A stretch of 8,803 nt of DNA from Actinomycetes bacterium (GTDB lineage Bacteria; Actinomycetota; Actinomycetes; Actinomycetales; JAJYRW01): NCBI GenBank assembly GCA_021793895.1, contig JAJYRW010000052.1, positions 1-8,803 of the forward strand. The letters run 5' to 3'. The notes under the pieces were generated by a model. That model worked only from the letters and a program-made list of their open reading frames with translations, was not told where the DNA came from and did not search any database. The position numbers and the translations under genes are program-made. Positions 6,552 through 8,803 of the stretch are shown here, piece after piece (within the stretch, counting starts at the first letter, position 1; every line of letters starts with the position of its first letter).

Positions 6552-7619
6552 CTAAACCGAAACCGTTTCCGGCTGTGAGGATGACGGTGGCGATGAACTG
6601 GTATCGCGAGATTTCGGTGGACGTCGGTGATGACGTCGCTGCGTTTGCAGCGTAATAATCCGGTTAATCAGCATGATTATCAAAAGCGAAGCACCCCAAA
6701 TGAACGTCTTCATGAAAGGGTCAAACCGCATAATCGTGAAGGCCGAGGAAAGGGACTGCAACAGGACCAGACCAAGCAATAAGCTGCCTACTTTTCCATG
6801 ACCGCCGTAAGGATTAAAGCCGGCTAGAACGACAACCAAAATCGCCTGCAATAGGTATGACTCGCCGAAGCCAACGCGCGCCGAGTTAACCCGCGAAACC
6901 ATGATGAGACCGGCCAGACCAACTATCAAGCCAATGAGAATGTATGTTGTCATTACGACGCGCTCGTTGCGAACTCCAGTGAAACGCAATGCTACGTTGT
7001 TCTCACCATATAAATAGAACCGCCGGCCAGTTCGCGTACGCTGCAAAAAGAAGCCAATGGCGATAAAGACCACCAGCATCAAAATGAAAACCATCGGTAC
7101 ATAAGCAACTGTCGAAATACCCAGCATCGAGAAGTCTTGAATCTCGACCGGGACGCTCTGCCCGTTCGTGATGACCATTCCGATACCCGAGAAGAAAATA
7201 AGTGTAGCAAGAGTGGCCAGAATAGGCGGAATAGAAACTTTAGCTACCAAGAAGCCGTTTAATAGACCGCACAGCATTCCGGTAATTAGGATCGCGATTG
7301 AACCGATGATAAGCACCATCGTCTCATTTCCCGACGTGATCTCAATAATGTCGCCCGAGAGGAATTTTGCACCTACAATTCCCGACAGAACGGCAGCCGA
7401 CACTATCGATAGATCGATGCCCCCCAAAAGCATCGACAGTCCCATTGCGAGTGCTAGTAGTCCAAACTCTGCGACCTGAGTGCCCATCGATTGCAGATTG
7501 TTGGATGATAAAAATCGGCCGCCCAAAATAGAGATAAGGACAAGCAGGGTCGAGGCGGTCAGTAGGGTAAGAACCGTAAAATGGGGATTTCTGCTCAACA
7601 ATCCCTTGACGTGATTCAT
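6552..7619 (-). CDS. RbsC-type sugar ABC transporter permease (second)
   Basis: A 355-residue integral membrane permease of the BPD_transp_2 (RbsC/XylH/AraH) family with about eight to ten hydrophobic segments. Marks are MLLGGIDLS (63-71), NGFLVAKVSIPPILATL (121-137) and the cytoplasmic coupling loop YGENNVALRFTGV (204-216), which contacts the ATPase. It should pair with the upstream permease as a heterodimer importing a monosaccharide or polyol. The last 30 residues are an unusual hydrophilic tail rich in arginine, then serine and proline (from about 325). The ATG at 7619 is served by AGGAGG nine bases upstream. The gene is 26 bases from the first permease, with a small hairpin spanning the junction. 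Specificity cannot be read from the permease. Confidence 0.9.
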   Translation of the reverse strand: MNHVKGLLSRNPHFTVLTLLTASTLLVLISILGGRFLSSNNLQSMGTQVAEFGLLALAMGLSMLLGGIDLSIVSAAVLSGIVGAKFLSGDIIEITSGNETMVLIIGSIAILITGMLCGLLNGFLVAKVSIPPILATLATLIFFSGIGMVITNGQSVPVEIQDFSMLGISTVAYVPMVFILMLVVFIAIGFFLQRTRTGRRFYLYGENNVALRFTGVRNERVVMTTYILIGLIVGLAGLIMVSRVNSARVGFGESYLLQAILVVVLAGFNPYGGHGKVGSLLLGLVLLQSLSSAFTIMRFDPFMKTFIWGASLLIIMLINRIITLQTQRRHHRRPPKSRDTSSSPPSSSQPETVSV

Positions 7620-7623
7620 GATT

Positions 7624-7649
7624 TTAATCCTCCTGTCACGTTGGATTAA
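7624..7649 (-). promoter_or_regulatory. Hairpin covering permease-1 stop and permease-2 SD
   Basis: TTAATCC (7624-7630) and GGATTAA (7643-7649) form a perfect 7-bp stem with a 12-base loop. In the message, the first arm contains the TAA stop of permease 1 (7646-7648) and the second arm contains the last two G bases of the AGGAGG of permease 2 (7629-7634 on plus). A ribosome finishing permease 1 would open the stem, so the arrangement could couple and balance the two permeases. The pairing is seen; the function is inferred. Confidence 0.4.
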
Positions 7650-8677
7650 TTGGCGGAAAATACTAGATTTTTGCGGTCAGAAATGCGTTGGCGCCGATAC
7701 ATGACCATGAGACTCGCAAGCAATACGGCCCCAAAGAATAGGTCATTCCACGATGAGCTCAAGCCGAGGAACACCAACGTGGTTTGGAACAGTTCAAATA
7801 CGGCGACGCCAAGAATCGCACCCAGAACTGTGCCTTCGCCGCCCGTGAGTTTTGCGCCACCGATAACGACCGCAGCAATAATCAACAGTTCAGCGCCCAT
7901 GAGGGGTGAGACTAGTTTCACGTCCTTGATTTCGGAGAAGTACATGACACCCATCAAGCCCGCGAGCGCTCCTGTGTAGGAGTAGACGAACAACTTGGTT
8001 CGAAAAATGTTGATTCCCAGACGAGATGCTGATTCCTCGTTCGAACCGACTGCAAATACGCGGCGGCCGAGCATCGTGCGGTACAAAATGAACCAGGTCA
8101 ATATAATTGCCGCTATGACTATAGGGAAAAATATTGTCAAACCATAGCGCTCGTCTCCAACCGTGATTGTAATCAGGTCAGCCGAGCCGAATTTCACCAT
8201 CGATTGGGGCATTTGGCTCATGGGATACGACTTCGTTCCGAAAACGACGGCCATTAGCCCGTGATAAACGCTCATTGTGCCGAGCGTTACGATCAGCGTT
8301 GGTAGGCGTAAAATTTGAATGATTACCGCATTCAGTGCTCCCAGGACTGTTCCAATAACGACCGAAATTATGAGTCCAAGGAAGATGCTATCCATCTCCA
8401 GTTTCAGCATCGTTAACACCGATGCGTATGCAGAAACCAGTGCGACAGCGGTGAACGAGACATCAATTCCGCCCGAGACCAACACGACGAGCACACCCAG
8501 AGCCAACAGCATGGTGCCCGAGCCGCCACGGACAATGTCAAAGAAAGTCTCGAAGCTAAAAAACAGGGGATTTTTGAGGGCGACGATCGCGATGTAAGCG
8601 ATGATAATAACTGAAAGGTACTTTTCCATCGTGGTAGCACGACGATTCATCACCTTGTAAAACGGTGAAGATTTCAT
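7646..8677 (-). CDS. RbsC-type sugar ABC transporter permease (first)
   Basis: A 343-residue permease of the BPD_transp_2 family, typical length. It has a short basic N-terminus (1-18), hydrophobic segments throughout, SGGIDVS at 68-74, LPTLIVTLGTM at 125-135, the coupling-loop motif AVGSNEESASRLGI at 209-222, and SSSWNDLFFGA near 307-317. The last motif recalls the WNDF region of LsrC and RbsC-like proteins. It forms the membrane pore with the permease encoded next. Its ATG at 8677 overlaps the upstream ATPase stop by one base (TAATG), with AGGGGTG before it as a modest ribosome site. Overlap with the ATPase and close spacing to the second permease indicate one transcript. The transported sugar is not determinable from this protein alone. 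Confidence 0.92.
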   Translation of the reverse strand: MKSSPFYKVMNRRATTMEKYLSVIIIAYIAIVALKNPLFFSFETFFDIVRGGSGTMLLALGVLVVLVSGGIDVSFTAVALVSAYASVLTMLKLEMDSIFLGLIISVVIGTVLGALNAVIIQILRLPTLIVTLGTMSVYHGLMAVVFGTKSYPMSQMPQSMVKFGSADLITITVGDERYGLTIFFPIVIAAIILTWFILYRTMLGRRVFAVGSNEESASRLGINIFRTKLFVYSYTGALAGLMGVMYFSEIKDVKLVSPLMGAELLIIAAVVIGGAKLTGGEGTVLGAILGVAVFELFQTTLVFLGLSSSWNDLFFGAVLLASLMVMYRRQRISDRKNLVFSAN

Positions 8678-8803
8678 TATTTCACCCCTGTTGCGCCATT
8701 GATTGCGACTTTTGTCGGATTCGCAACAACGTCGGCCAAATGCTCTTGGAAGTCGGGCTCGTTGCGCTCTTCCTCGTTGAACTCGGCGATAACGTCGCCC
8801 TCG
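8677..8803 (-). CDS. C-terminal end of probable sugar ABC transporter ATPase (partial)
   Basis: Only the last 41 codons and the TAA stop are in the window; the gene continues past the right edge. The readable tail begins EGDVIAEF, which fits the final strand of RbsA/MglA-type double ATPases (a dG-x-I-V-A-E-F pattern), then an acidic stretch and a short end NPTKVAINGATGVK. The stop overlaps the permease start by one base, the usual position of the ATPase in rbsA-rbsC-type operons. Walker motifs are outside the window, so the call rests on the tail pattern plus gene order. Confidence 0.65.
   Translation of the reverse strand, partial: EGDVIAEFNEEERNEPDFQEHLADVVANPTKVAINGATGVK

Noticed and set aside
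6559..6569. GAAAC-C-GTTTC palindrome resembling a LacI-family operator
   Set aside because: It has an odd-length centre unlike the usual CG-centred LacI sites, lies in the coding end of permease 2, and no promoter is visible; probably chance.
313..8803. Calling the operon a canonical lsr (AI-2) operon
   Set aside because: Only the LsrF-like gene supports it; the kinase is of another family, LsrG is absent from the window, and RpiB, the aldolase-SDR fusion and the SIS protein do not belong to that system.

Overview
The window reads as the distal part of one long leftward (minus-strand) catabolic operon for an unidentified small carbohydrate or polyol. Strong AGGAGG-type ribosome binding sites, mid-to-high GC and protein sequences of actinobacterial flavour suggest an actinomycete-type host (Actinomycetota). 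That assignment rests on recall of family sequences and is tentative. No mobile element, CRISPR array, rRNA or tRNA was found.

Layout in transcription order (right to left): the C-terminal end of a probable sugar ABC transporter ATPase (8677-8803); two RbsC-type permeases (7646-8677 and 6552-7619); a HxlB-like SIS-domain isomerase (5974-6543); a fused DhaK-DhaL kinase (4249-5952); an RpiB/LacAB-family isomerase (3780-4235); a gap of about 100 bp holding a GntR-like palindrome; a class II aldolase/short-chain dehydrogenase fusion (1716-3674 or 3683); a small cupin (1279-1653); and a close relative of LsrF, a Schiff-base aldolase/thiolase (313-1197). A strong hairpin at 36-73 probably ends the transcript. 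The first few bases may be the tail of a convergent plus-strand gene. Between 74 and 312 there is no convincing gene, only a second inverted repeat next to the lsrF-like stop codon.

In the transporter-to-rpiB block, genes overlap or sit 8-26 bp apart, and two stop codons (of permease 2 and the kinase) lie inside or beside the next gene's Shine-Dalgarno, so translation is probably coupled. Gaps widen to 60-105 bp in the distal enzyme block.

Pathway inference: a ribose-type ABC importer brings in the substrate, and the dehydrogenase and/or SIS isomerase converts it to a ketose. The DHA-kinase-family enzyme phosphorylates the ketose, RpiB isomerises the phosphate, and one or both aldolases cleave to triose-level products. 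The kinase plus RpiB pair resembles the erythrulose kinase/erythrulose-phosphate isomerase pairs of actinobacterial tetritol pathways. The HxlB-like protein, the LsrF homologue, the second aldolase and the cupin are not explained by that scheme, so this may be a pathway not yet assigned a substrate. The substrate-binding protein and any regulator must lie outside the window.
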